DNA of 64,000 nt. Origin: Phycisphaerae bacterium (GTDB taxonomy: Bacteria > Planctomycetota > Phycisphaerae > Tepidisphaerales > Tepidisphaeraceae). Every line of letters starts with the position of its first letter. The first letter of the stretch is position 1. The translations under genes were made by a program, and so were the position numbers. The stretch covers positions 1 through 64,000 of the forward strand of contig JAUJNJ010000030.1 of assembly GCA_030448225.1 (NCBI GenBank). Reading direction: 5' to 3'. Shown piece after piece: positions 40,732 to 51,849 of this stretch. The notes under the pieces are model-generated. The model had not been told where the DNA came from. It was given only the letters and a program-made list of their open reading frames with translations, and searched no databases.

Positions 40732-42495
40732 TCATTTGGCGGGCGTCGCCGGCGGGGTCGCCGCAGGGGTCGCGGGTGCGGCGGCGGCCGGCGGTTTGGG
40801 CTCGGCGTTCAGTCCGGCCTGCAGGACGCGCCGGCGGGGTTGGCGATGCTGAGCGGGCCGGCCAGGCGGTTGGCGGTGAAGATCGCGGACTGCGCGCTTG
40901 TCGTGCAAATTCGCCTGCGGCTGGGACTTCTGGAACGACGAGCCGTTGACGAGCAGGTGCCCGCCGGCGACGTCGATCGCGGCCACGCCGTTGGCCCAGT
41001 CGGCGAAGTTGCAGTTGGCGAACGAGACGGTCCCGGTCCCGCCGAGCCGCATACCTGGTGGGCCGCGCCCCAGAACGCGCAGTTCTGGAACTGCAGGTTG
41101 CCGGCGAACGTGTCGAACGTGACGACCTGCGTGGGCTTGTCGCCGACGAAGCTGACGAACTGCCCGTTGGTGATGAGGATGCCGCCCGGCTGGCTCGCCT
41201 CGACGAGCACCGCCACGCTGCTGGCGTCGGCGCCGAGGCCGAGGAAGCTGCCGTTGGCCGCCCCGTCGGCCGAGGCGATGAAGCGGTAGGCGACCTTGTA
41301 GCCGTAGCGGTAGGCGTTGAGCACCGACTGCCCGTCGGTGCGGGCGAAGACGAACGCCTCGGCGTTCTGCGCCATCCACGCCTGGATGCCGCTCTTCTCG
41401 TCCCAGTTCCAGAACGCGCCGCCGAAGTGCACGTTCTCGATCCGCCCGACGTCGTAGCACTTGTCGACGAAGATCCCCGCGCGCAGCGGCTGGCCGTAGA
41501 GGTTGCGCACGAGGTGCCGCGGCGACGGGTTCGTGCCGAGGTCGACGCCCTGGTACGGGTTGACGAGCAGGCAGTCCACGACCGCCACGTTCTCCCCGCC
41601 GGCCGACGCGACGCACCACGGGTGGGGATGATCTTGTCCGGCTTCTGGTCCGGGTAGAAGACGGTGACGCCCTTCAGCAGCCGCGTTGGCCGCGAGCGAG
41701 ACGAACGGCGTGCCTTGGTCGACCCGCGCCGGCGACGGCCAGCAGCGTGGTGCCCGCGTCGGCGCCGCCCACGCGGGCGGCGGGGCCTTGAGACGCCCTC
41801 GAGCGTGACGTTCGACGGCGACGAGGTTCGTCTTGATCAGGTACCGGCCCGCCGCGCGACGGTGCCGCCGCCGGCCTTGGCGGCCGCGTCGAGGGCGGCT
41901 TGGAAGGCGGCGGTGTCGTCGGTGTTGCCGTCGGCCTTGGCGGCGAACTGCCGCACGTCGACCGCCGCCGCCAGGGCCAGGACGGACGCGGGGCCGGTCG
42001 TCGCGGGCTGCGTCGCGGCGGCGGTGGTCGCCGGCCAGCTGCCCGACGGCTGCAGGGCGGGCGTCGTCGACGGGACCAACGCCGGCTGCGCGCCGCGGCC
42101 GCCTGAGATCGGCCGACGCCGAGGCGACCGGCGACTGCGGCGGCGGCCGACCCCAGCGCGGGTGGTTGGGGCCGGGCGGTGACGGGGCGGACGGCTGCAG
42201 GGCGGCCGGTTGTGAGTTGCTCTCGCCAGTCGAATCCGGTGTCCCTCGCGCCACCTTGGCCGGCGCGGCTCGGCTGCGGCCGCAGGCTGCTCGGTACTTC
42301 CGTCCTCTGCGCGCTCTGCCGTCGCACCGGTGGCCGCCAGAGCCGCCGCGTTGGCCTGGTGATTGCGGCTGGAAGATCCGGCGTGGGTCGGCCGTCGCCG
42401 AATGCCGGCGAGGCCGGGGCGGCAAGCAGCAGGGCCGCGAGCAGGGTGCCGAGCCGCGGACAGCGGGTTGTGGTGTTGGTCGACGGCTCAATCAT
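40732..42495 (-). CDS. Pectate-lyase-superfamily (beta-helix) protein, 5' part frameshifted
   Basis: Signal peptide MIEPSTNTTTRCPRLGTLLA and on. A long Pro/Ala linker follows, then DVRQFAAKADGNTDDTAAFQ with AALDAAAKAGGGTV, the start of a pectate-lyase-3 beta-helix. The middle is intact (41036-41640): HPWCVASAGGENVAVVDCLL, YGQPLRAGIFVDKCYDVGRI, IQAWMAQNAEAFVFARTDGQ. The C-terminal part reads VSFANCNFADWANGVAAIDV in another frame, then a Pro/Ala tail. About ten slips lie in 41640-42400 and three in 40800-41060. A secreted polysaccharide lyase or hydrolase is likely. Confidence 0.75.
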
Positions 42496-42691
42496 GACGG
42501 TCTCCGGGCGGCGCGCGTGTCGGTGCCCGCGTCACCCGCCCCGGCGTCCTTCATCCCGCAGCGGTCGCCCCGTGTCAAATCCCCGCCGGGCTTAACACGC
42601 CGTCCCGGCGCGCGTCGCGCGTCGTCTTGCGGCCGCGGCGATACTATTGGACGTGCCGCTCTGAAGATCGTTCCCGCACGGGTGGCCGCGT

Positions 42692-43073
42692 TCACTTCTG
42701 CCGCCACTCCCCGTCGTCGCCCTTGAGGTGATCGCCGCCTTGGCCCGCTTGAAGTTGCGGGCCGCGTTCGTGCGGGCGACGACGTCGGCGATCGTCGACT
42801 CCTTCTTGGCGATGAGCTCGTACAGCTCGCGGCGGTCGGCGTTCTCGTCGTCGGCGGCTCGCGCCGCCGCGTCGTCGAGCGAGTCGCGCGCCGAGCAGCC
42901 CGGCCGACGTCTCGCCGATCACCCCCGCGTCCTTGTGCTGGCGGACGACGGTGAAGCGCTCGCGGAAACGAACCTGGAGTCGCTCATCCGGTCGGCGCGG
43001 GCGGCGGTCAGCGCGCCAGCAGGGCGATCGTGCCGGCGGGCGGTGAGCGCGAAAGTGTCGTCGTGAAGGTCAT
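42692..43073 (-). CDS. ydbL: YdbL-like DUF1318 protein, indels
   Basis: Starts MTFTTTLSRSPPAG. Across frames: DLQVRFRERFTVVRQHKDAG, VIGETSAGLLG, DDENADRRELYELIAKKEST, IADVVARTNAARNFKRAK and the end GDHLKGDDGEWRQK. The RRELYxLIAxKExT...RNFxxA...GEW.QK pattern is that of DUF1318 (YdbL). In E. coli YdbL works with YdbH and YnbE, and here ynbE- and ydbH-like genes lie directly upstream on the same strand. The signal region is garbled by a slip near 43013. Confidence 0.7.
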
Positions 43074-43152
43074 GGTCGTTCTCGGGTAGGTGCGTCGGAA
43101 GTTCTCGCGGCGATGGAGGAACGAAGCGTCGCGCCGTCGCCTCAGTTCGCGT

Positions 43153-43426
43153 TCAAGGCACCGGCGGCGTTGTGCCGACCGCCGCTGCCGGCGGCGTCGC
43201 GGGCGTGCTCACGGCCGGTTGGGTGGCGGCCGGGCGCTGAGGCGGGCGGTGCCGCCGGCGAGCAGCTTGTCCTCGAACGCGAAGAACTGGTCGAGCTCGC
43301 GCGCACCTTGATGTTCGTCCATCGTGATGTGGATCGGCTTCACCTCGATCGGCTCCACCGCCACCCGCGCGCACGACGGCAGCACGCCGCCACGGTCGCC
43401 GCCAGAATCGGGCTTCGTGTTCTCAT
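43153..43426 (-). CDS. ynbE: YnbE-like small lipoprotein, two slips
   Basis: Signal MRTRSPILAATVAA then, after a slip, a lipobox-like LPSC followed by ARVAVEPIEVKPIHITMD and NIKVRARELDQFFAFEDKLL. The alternation VxVEPIxVKPIxITMDxNIKV is the edge strand by which YnbE stacks on YdbH in E. coli. The C-terminal tail is Pro/Ala-rich (TQPAVSTPATPPAAAVG). One base is missing near 43381 (lipobox) and one near 43316 (MDxNIK). About 90 residues. Order ydbH-ynbE-ydbL is as in E. coli. Confidence 0.7.
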
Positions 43427-43544
43427 GCTCTGTCCATCTGCAGGAAAGCGGCGGCGGGAAACGGACGAATAAGGACGGAGCGGGGTGGATGCGTGAGACG
43501 ATTTCGTCTCCCGCATATTCGCGCCAATTCCCACCATCTACCGT

Positions 43545-46498
43545 TTATCCGCCGCCCCCGTTCCCTCCGCCCGACAATCGGTCCTGTAAGCCGGGGTATT
43601 CGTTGAGCAGTTCCTCGAGCCCGCGAAGTTCCACGTCAGGAACAGTTCCTGCAGGTGCTCGCCGGTCCGGCCCTTGCCGTGGACGTCGACGCGGGCGACG
43701 AGCGTGCCGGCGTCGTCCGCGTCGAGGTCGATCTTCAGCCGGTCGTACTCGAGGTCGCGCGCGGCTCCCTCGAGCACGCGCTTCACCTGCGCGAAGTTCG
43801 GGTCCTGGCCGCCGCGCGTCGGCCGCGTCCATCGCGACGCCGGCCGCCTCGACGTCCGCGAACCGCAACGTGCCGGACGCGCCGGGGCGGGTAGAGAACC
43901 CGTCGCCGAACCGCACGTGCGGCCACCCACCGCGACGAGGAGCCGGCCGTAGAGCGTGCCGTCGCCGGTGGCCCGGCCCTTGGCGACGCTCGCCAGCAGG
44001 TCGTTCACCCGCAGCCCGTCCGCGTAGAGCACGACCTCGACGTTCGGCTCCGCCGGTCGATCCAGAACGCGTGGCTGTACAGCCGCCCGCCGGCCACGTC
44101 CACCGCGTCTGTTCGACGAGGATCGATCGCGGCCCCTCGACGCGGAACTCGGCCGCCGTCGTCGAACGTCGGGTCCCCCTTCGTCAGCTTCTTCACGGTC
44201 AGCCGCTGCCCGCCGCCGGTGGTGAACGGCGACAGTCCGGTGATCGCGATCCCCCGCCGATCCCCGCGGCCGACACGCCCCGCGTACGTCGGCGAACGAC
44301 GCGTCCTTTACCGTCGCCTCGACGCGCAGCTTCACCCGGCGGGCCGTCGATCTCGACGTGCGCGTTACGCCCGAACGTGCCGGCGAGGTCGAGGCCCCGC
44401 AGCAGCGGAACGAAGCTTCGCCAGATTGGCAGAGTCCTTCAACAGGAACGGCGACGACGCGTCCACCTTCCCTGCCCAGCCGCCCGCGGACTTCACCAGC
44501 GCTCCGCAACCTTCACGTTCGCGCTGGCAGCAGCAGCGCGACCATGCCGCGTCGAATGACGCGCGCATCCGCGACTGAGACGCCGCCGTGGCGCCGCCGG
44601 GGAGACTGCGGTGCCGTCGAGCGTGATCTCGCCGACGGCGAAGGTGCCGCGCGCGGCGGGCGGTTCATCGTGACGGGCAGCTTCAGCTCGATCGTGCCCA
44701 CGGCCGTTTTCGATCGGCGATCCTTCGCCCGACGCGTCGGCCACGTGGACGTCGCCGTCGATCTCGAGCGGCCGGCCGGGCGCCGACGGTCACGGCGAGC
44801 CGGGCGTCGGCCCGGCCGAGGCCGACGTCGACGCCCGCGGCTGACGCGGCGAGCAGGGCGTCGGGCGCGCGCCGCGCCGCGGACGTCGTCGCCCGCGTCG
44901 CCCAGGCTTGCGCTCGCCAGCGGCACGCGCGGCATCGAGCAGCAGCGAGAGCCGGGCCTCCCCCACGCGCGGCAGGCGGTCGGCCGCGCCGGTCACGGAG
45001 CGGATGTCGAGCCAAGGTCTTCCAACAGCCGCACGGTGCCCTCGCGGCGTCACGGTGCCGCTGACGTTTAAGACACCGGCCAGCCTGCGCCAGTTGGGCC
45101 GACCCGTCCGCGACCTTCAGATCGCCGCCGGCAGCAGAAATCTGCGTGGCGGCGGTATCGAACCGCCACGCGTCCAGGCCGGAGGCCGTCGAGTCGGACC
45201 GACACTTCGCCCTCGCCCGAGATCCCGGCCTCGCCAGGCGTCGGCGTCGACGCCGCGCGACTTCAGCATCGCCAGCACCTCGCCCGGCGGGCGACCGGCG
45301 ACCTCGTAGGCGACGCGTGCGGTGAGGGCGGCGGGAGCGGTGGCGGGGCGGGCAATGGCGACCACCGCGCGCGGTGGCGACCGTCATCGCTTGCGGGTCC
45401 TCGCCACAATCGCCGTCGCCTCGTCGCCTTGGCGGCGGCGGCGGCGGTGTTGTGCGGAAAGCCGGCGGCAGTCCGTCGATCTCCGCGTCCAGCCGCACGA
45501 GGCGCGCTCAGCCGTCGCCCGCGGCGGTGAGGTTGAGCAGCGCCGATCGCGGCGTCTTTCCGAGGATGACATCGACGTCCCGGGCGGCGCGGCCGGCGAT
45601 ACTCACGCCGACGCGGCCCGTCACATCCACCCGCGCGAGCCGCAGGTCGGCGGGTCGATCGCCGCGTGGAGCGTCACGCGGCTCGCGGCGGCGACGCGGT
45701 GGCCGCCGACCGTCGTCTCGAACCACGCGTCGCGGGGATCGAGCGTCGCGCCCGGCCGTCCGGCTGCCGTGGCGGCCGCGGTATCGCAAGGCGACGCCGG
45801 CCCGGCCGCCCCGCGCACCGCGCGGCGTGATCGCCGAGCATTGCGGCGGGACGATCGACAGGAGCGACGCGAGGTTCGTCCGCCGCCGTCACCTCGAGGG
45901 TCTGTTCCCCGTCGCCGGGTCGATCGTGCCGACGAACGCGATCGGCGAGCCGGCGGCGAAGCTCTGCGCGTCGACGCGCATCACGCCGCGGCCGAGGTTC
46001 GTCAGCACGCCGCTGATCGGCAGCCACGCGCCTGGCCCTCCCAGTCGAGCCGCAGCGTCGACGACTGGAGCACGAGCTTCGCGAACGGCAGGTCAGTCGC
46101 CGCAGCGGCGTCGGCGTCGCCGTCGCCGTCCGCGGCGGAGAAGGGTCGAGGTCGAGCTGGCCGTCGCGGAGTCGGGCGGCGAGTTCGGCGCCGCGGAGCG
46201 TGATCGTCTCGATCCAGCCGGACGAAGACGTCGACCGGCCGTAGCGGATCGAGACGTCGCCGATGAGGGCGATCAGTCGGCGCGGACCGTTGCCGCTCCG
46301 TGCCCCAGAGCCCGGCGCGCGCACCTCGAACTCCGGCGACCGCATGCCCAGCCCGCGCGGGGCCGCCTCCACCTTCGTCCGCACGACCCGCGGCACGATC
46401 ACGAACTGCACGAGGAGCCACGCCACGAGCGAGCACCCCGCGCCGTCGCGAGGCAGCAGCCAACGGCGGGAACGTTTACGCGGTCGCTTGCTCATCAC
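43545..46498 (-). CDS. ydbH: YdbH/AsmA-like intermembrane protein, very many indels
   Basis: About 980 residues. Start MSKRPRKRSRRWLLP with an inner-membrane anchor AWLLVQFVIVPRVVRTKVEA. Then many short beta-strand repeats, for example RLIALIGDVSIRYG, LVLQSSTLRLDWEGQARG, VAYEVAGRPPGEVLAMLKSR, LAASASLGDAG and VEVVLYADGLRVNDLLASVA, ending LRGLEELLNEYPGLQDRLSG. The layout (single anchor, beta-groove body, ynbE and ydbL downstream) fits YdbH, which bridges inner and outer membranes for phospholipid transport. More than twenty slips. The symbol rests mainly on the operon partners. Confidence 0.65.
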
Positions 46499-46591
46499 GC
46501 GGCGTCGCAGGATTCAGCCCGGGTGCCCATGCGGTTGCCCATTATATGAGACGCGTTGCACGAGGTGGCGGTTAGTGCGAGGGCTGGGAGC

Positions 46592-46839
46592 GGTGGAGTG
46601 GTAGGGTGGTGGAGTCGGAAGTGGTCCGCGTGCATCGATCGACGTTGCGACCTCCCTCTCCTCGGTACTCCGGGGAGAGGGCAGGGAAGGGCTCTCTTGC
46701 AGCAGGCGTTCCTTCACATGGGTCTGTCGTCGGCGAGATCCCCTCTCCCCCGCCCTCCCCCAGCGTACTGGGAGGGGTCGCAACTCGCAAGACCACGCCG
46801 CGAACCCTCCGTTCAGACTCCACCCTCCCACCACTCCAC
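46592..46839. repeat. GGTGGAG outer arms around a CTCTCCCC/GTAC compound hairpin (copy 3)
   Basis: Outer arms GGTGGAGTGGTAGGGTGGTG and on (46592-46616) and GACTCCACCCTCCCACCACT and on (46816-46839). Inner: hairpin CCCTCTCCTCGG (46654-46665), loop TACT, complement to 46681 with one mismatch; right hairpin CCCTCCCCCAG near 46753 with GTAC at the tip; GAGATCCCCTCTCC between. Two repeat families are nested. The right outer arm lies eight bases from the end of the oxidoreductase gene. Confidence 0.75.
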
Positions 46840-46846
46840 TACCCAA

Positions 46847-47832
46847 CTACCTCTTCCCTACTCCTCTCACACGCACCAGCACCTTCCCCATCGGCCCCGC
46901 GGCGGGCGGGCGAAGGCGGCGGGGAGGTCTTCGAAGGCGAAGACGTGGTCGACGAGCGGGCGCGCCAGTGCGGCTGAGCAGGCGGAGGACCTCAATCCAC
47001 GCCGCGTGGGCCTCGACGTTGGCGTAGGTGCCGACGGCGACACCGCCGAGCTTCAGGCGGCGGAAGAAGAGGGCGGCGGTGTTGAACTGCGGCACCGGCC
47101 CGGCCAGCCGGCCGACGAGGCTGACGCGGCCGTTCTGGCCGAGCGTGTCGATCACGTCGGGCAGGAGCGTGCCGCCGATGTTGTCGATCGCGAGGTCCAC
47201 GCCGGCCATTCATCTCGGCCTTGAGCGTCTTGCGCCAACGGGGTCGTGCGGGTCGAGCACGAGCGCGACCTTGAGTTCCTTCACCCGCCGCGCCTGGCCG
47301 CGTCGCGCGACAGGCCGACGACCGTGTGCCCCATCGCCGCCGCGAGCTGCACGCTCGCCACGCCGACGCCGCCAACGCGCCGGTCACCAGCACGAGCGAC
47401 GCCGGCGGGAGGTCGGCCCAGGTGTGATCGCCTGGTACGCCGTCAGGTACACCAGCGTCGCCCCGGCCGCCTGTTCCTCGGTCCACCCGGCCGGCACGGC
47501 GACGAGCGACCTCGACCGGCACGGCCACCCGCCCGGCGAACGTGCCCCACCGCCCCACGCCGGTGTCGCCCCGAACCGCCATGCGATCGCCCGGCTTGAC
47601 GCGCGTCACGTCCCGGCGACGGCACTCACCACGCCCACCGCGTCGCGCCCCAACACGTGCGGCATCGCCGGCCGGCCCGGGTACTGCCCCTCGGCGAAGT
47701 ACCGGTCGGCCGGGTTGAGCCGCGGCGAAGGCAGGTCGAGCACGACCTCGCCCGCGGCGGGGCGAGGTCAGGCACATCGGCGAGGCGGAGCTTGTCGATG
47801 CCGCTGAAGTCGTCGATGAGCCATGCTCTCAT
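46847..47832 (-). CDS. Zinc-less MDR oxidoreductase (quinone reductase-like), indels
   Basis: Start MRAWLIDDFSGIDKLRLADV. Across frames: AMPHVLGRDAVGVV, VTRVKPGDRMAVRGDTGVGR, LPPASLVLVTGALGGVGVAS (dinucleotide loop), VDLAIDNIGGTLLPDVIDTL, NGRVSLVGRLAGPVPQFNTA and MGKVLVRV at the end. The MDR family reduces quinones or enones with NAD(P)H; no zinc-cysteine cluster is seen. At least six slips between 47210 and 47770; the C-terminal third is intact. Confidence 0.8.
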
Positions 47833-48013
47833 GGCGGCCACGGTGACACGGCGAGCCCGCGCGGCTCAAGGGGAAATGTTGCCCTCGGCAAGAGCAGCCG
47901 CCGGGTGACGTCGTCAAACGCAGCGAGCCCGCTTCGACACGATCCGTTCCGGAGATTCGTCCGACATCTCGCGCGCTCTAATGTTCGCCTCGCGTCGTTA
48001 CACTTACAGGGCA

Positions 48014-48885
48014 TGACGCAAACGTCGCCGCGAAGGGAATGCCATCCGCCTTGCCGTCGTCGCCTGTTTCGTGCTCAACCTTCTCACCGGCTGCGTCGCC
48101 GACGCCGCTGATCCCTCGGGTCGAACAACGAGACGATCCAGCCGAAGGGTGTTGAGCGGCGCGTCGGCTCGGGCGTGGGGGCGGTGGAGTGCTGGATCGC
48201 GCGCTCGCCGGGCGCGGCGGGTCGGGAGCCTCGAGGCGTTCGTGCTCTTCTTCGTCGGCAAGATCGACCGCGCCGGGCTGCTGGACCGCCTCCGTGGCCG
48301 GCGGGTGGGGCGACCGGCCGGTGGAGGGTGTGGGGGATGAACTACCCCCGGGTCCGGCGGCGGCCGGGCCGGCATGGCGGCGGTGGCCCGCGGCTGGCGA
48401 CGTACGACGCGGTGCGCCGTCGCCGGCGACCGCCCGATCTTCACGCACGCCGCCAGCTTCGGCACGACCGCCGCCCTCGCCGTCGCCGCCCGCCGGCCCG
48501 TCGCCGGGATGATCGCAGAACCCGCCGCCGCTGCGCGAGCTGATCCTCGGCGAGCACGGGTGGTGGAACCTGTGGCTGCTGGCGTGGCTCGTCTCCGGGC
48601 CAGGTGCCCGGCGACCTCGACTCGCTCGTCAATGCGGGAAGGTCACCGCCCGGGCGGTCTTCATCCTGCGCTGTGCCGACGAGGTCGTCCCGCCGCGGCT
48701 ACCAGCGCGCGTCGTCGATGCGTACGCGGGAGAAGCGGGTGATCCCGCTGTCCCGGCCAAACTGCTGCGCGCTAACGCGCGAGGCGTCTCAACAGTTGTC
48801 GGCGGGGATGGATTGGCTGTGGGCGGGGAGGGAAACGCAGAGGGCAGAAAGCGGAATGCAGGCGGGGGCGGTCGGTGAGGAATGA
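48014..48885 (+). CDS. Alpha/beta-hydrolase-like lipoprotein, many indels
   Basis: RLAVVACFVLNLLTGC is a lipoprotein signal with an LTGC lipobox. Then EAFVLFFVGKIDRA, VWGMNYPG, PIFTHAASFGTTAALAVAAR (probable nucleophile Ser), NPPPLRELILGEHGWWNLWL and QQLSAGMDWLWAG. This resembles alpha/beta-hydrolase proteins of planctomycetes that carry GxSxGTTAAL. The acid and His of the triad were not located because of slips. The first frame (MTQTSPRRECHP) is soon left. End at 48885 is the open frame's stop. Confidence 0.55.
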
Positions 48886-49080
48886 CGGTTCACCCTCAGG
48901 TGTGGCGTGCCATCACGCGGGAGCAGTACTGAACCGGGCCCTCTCGGGTCGAGGTGACGACGTCCTCGATCGAGATCCCTCGCTGTCGCTCCTGGGGATG
49001 GCGGTGCATAGCCCTTCGCCGCCGCGCCTGAACGCGATCGTCTTTCGGGGCCCTCGACGACGGGCACGAGAATCCGCCCT

Positions 49081-49207
49081 CCTCTCCCCCAGTACGCTGG
49101 GGAGAGGGCAATGGAGAGGGGATCTCGCAGCCCGCATCCCATCGCTCGGGACTGCCCGCCGCGCGGCCCTCTCCCCTGCCCTCTCCCCGGAGTACCGAAG
49201 AGAGGGG
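49081..49207. repeat. CTCTCCCC/GTAC compound hairpin, copy 4
   Basis: Left hairpin CTCTCCCCCAG (49082-49092), loop TACG, complement to about 49107; right hairpin CCCTCTCCCCGG (49179-49190), loop AGTA, complement 49195-49206 with one mismatch; GGAGAGGGGATC near 49113 pairs with CCCTCTCCCC near 49167. It begins seven bases after the hrpB 3' end (minus strand). Confidence 0.75.
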
Positions 49208-49213
49208 CTGGCA

Positions 49214-51846
49214 CTAGCAATCGACCTGTGACGAACCACTGGCACTTGCGACACAGCCATGTTCTTCGGCTGCGGTCGCGGCACCCGTCCTCCGCTTCCC
49301 CTTCGCCTCGGGCTTCGCCGTCAGCGGGTCTTCCGGCCAACTGTGCTTGTGGGGTAGCGGCGCTTTCGGGGTCGCGCGGACCTGGAAGTAGGTCGTCGAC
49401 CAGAGCTCCGCAGATCCTCGATCTGCACCGGCCGGTAGTTCGGGCCGAGCAGGTGGAGCGACCGGCGCGGCCGGCGGCGATGCGCAGGTATCGGTCCAGC
49501 CGAACAGTTCCTGTAGCCGCACGGCCAGCACGGGCGACGCGTCGGGCGCGTACGCGAGGCGGATGCGGTTGCCGGTCGGCACCTCGATCGACTCCGGCGC
49601 GTGCTGCTCGACGAGGCGGTCGAGCGTGGTACGCCAGCGCGAGCGGAGCAGGTTCGAGGCACTGCCGGCGGACGTCTTCAGGCTGCGCGGCCGGCGGCGG
49701 CTTTGGCGAGGAGGCCGCCGGGTCCGATGCGTCGAACGCCGGCCACGGGTGCTCCGGCATCGCGGCGGAGCAGGTCGACGCGGCCCAGCAGCGCGGCGGC
49801 GTCCTCGTCGGCGGCGAACGTCTCGGCCGCGCGCTGTCGCAGGTAGTCGCCGAGCCGCGCGGCCGGCCGTCGCGGCGTCGACGGCGGCCTCCTTGTCCTC
49901 GCGCAACAGCAGGTCGCGGTACCAGGCGTGTCGCGGCCGTCACGCGCGCCGCGCCCTCGTCGGTGACGGCCGTGCGCGCTCGCGGCGGACCGACTCGAGG
50001 AAGTGGTCCTCGAGCCACGCCACGTCGATCCGGCTGGCGACGCGGACCACGGCCTCGCGGCTGGCGTTGCGCTCGTCGTGGCGGGCGTCGAGCGCGCGAG
50101 GAAGAACTCGTCGTCCCACACGACCGACTCCGCCATCAGCCGCACGCCGCCGCCCCCGCCGACCATCGCCGCCGCCGCCGGGTCGCCGCCGCCGCCGGCA
50201 GACGCGGTCGGGGCGAGCAGCGGAAGGCGGAGGGAGTGGGGGAGGTGGTGGAGGGTCGGGTGGTGGAGTGGTGGAGTCGTTGAGGCGGCGGGCAGCAGGA
50301 GGCGGTCGTCCTCGTCTTCGCGACCTGACGGGCGGCGACGGGGTCGATGCCGCGGTCGCGGAGACCATGGGCCCAGTGGCTCGCTCCGCCTCGGCGAAGA
50401 GGTCGAGGCGGACGAGGAGGTCGAGGGGCCGCGGCCCTTCGCCGTGCGCGGGCCGCCGGTGGGGACCTCGCGGGCGACGATGTCTTTCTCGGAGAGCAGG
50501 CGAGGCGATCGTCGCCCTCGTCGATGATGCCGTGGGCGGCGGCCTCGATCAGCAGGCGGGCGAGCGAGGTGGACGGGCAGCGCCATCATCCGCCGGCCCA
50601 GGGGCGTGATCCTGGCCGCCGGCGTCGCTCGTGAGGCGCCGAGCATGAAGGAATCATCGGCGCCGGCGAGAGCATCCGCTCGTCGCCCCGTACCAGCCGA
50701 ACTGTCGCGGGTCCGGCTTGCCCCAGGCGTGCAGCGAGCACGGTGGAGCAGAGGTCGACGCGCCGCACCTCCGGCTCCTCCTCGAACGAGGGAGCGCGGC
50801 GGTCCTCGCGGCTGCTCCAGAGACGGATGCACCGCCCTGGACCTGTGCGGCCGGCGCGACCGGTGCGGCTGGGTGGCGGAGGCCTTGCTGATGCCCCAGT
50901 TCGAGGCGGTCGAGGCCGCGGCGCGCAGGTCATAGCCGGCGACGCGCGCGAAGCCGGCGTCGATCACGTTGACGCCGTCGATCAGAGGCTCGTCTCGGCG
51001 ATGTTCGTCGAGGAGGATCACCTTCCGCTGCCGGCCGGCCGGAGGGCGCGTACAAGGTCGAACGGGAGCGAGCCGTGGAGCGGGAGCAGGAGCAGGTCCT
51101 CGCGTCGGCGAGCCGCTTCGAGGCGCTGCGCCGCCCGGCGGATCTCCTCCGTGCGCCTCGGCAGGAAGACGAGCAAGTCGTCCGCTCGTACCGCGCGCCG
51201 CCGCGTTAACCGTGAATGGTTCCGCCACCGCAGCGTGCACCGCGGCGGCCGCGCGTTCGGGCAGGTGTTCGGCGGCCGGCGTGAGGAACGAGACGCTGAC
51301 GGGGAACGTGCGGCCCGGCACGCGCACGATCGGCGCGCCGAGGAACCGCGCGACCGGCTCGGCGTCGAGCGTGGCGGACATCACGAGGATCAGGTCCTCG
51401 CGCGGTCTGCCGCACCTCGTGCGCAGCAGGGCGGCCGTGACGTCGGTGTGGAGGCTGGGTGGAACTCGTCGAGGATGACGGCGCCGGTCCCCTCGAGGAA
51501 CGGGTCGTCGAGCATCTGGCGAGTGAGGATGCCTTCGGTGAGCACGCACGGCGCGTCTGCGGGCCGACGCGCGCTCGAACCGGACGTGGTAAGCCCACCT
51601 CGCGGCCGAGTTCCCAGCCGTTCTCCTCCGCGGACTACCTCCGCCGACTTCGCAAGCGCTACCTGCCGCGCTGGAGCATCACGATGTTCGGGTTGTCGGC
51701 TGCGAACAGCCCCCGGCGCGCCAGCGCGCTCGGCGGCACGCGTGGTCTTGTTCGCTGGCGACGAGCACCGTGCCGCCACGCTCGCGCACGGCGGCGACGA
51801 TCTGCGGGAGGTGGGAATCGATCGGCAGCGGGGTGCGGCGGTCCAC
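49214..51846 (-). CDS. hrpB: ATP-dependent helicase HrpB, many indels
   Basis: GTG start VDRRTPLPIDSHLPQIVAAV. Then RERGGTVLVAS with KTTRVPPAL, PNIVMLQPRR, TEGILTRQMLDDPFLEG, VILDEFH (DExH), SLHTDVTAALLR, VMSATLDAEPVARFLG, IVRVPGRTFPVSVSFL, GRRMMALPVHLAR, and at the end a tail like KHSWPEDPLTAKPEAKGKR. This is the order of HrpB, a DEAH RNA helicase whose cellular role is poorly known. Over twenty slips. Near 50230-50280 the coding sequence holds a GGTGGAG-type repeat read as HHPTLHHLPHSLRLP between the helicase core and the C-terminal domain. Confidence 0.75.
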
Positions 51847-51849
51847 GGG

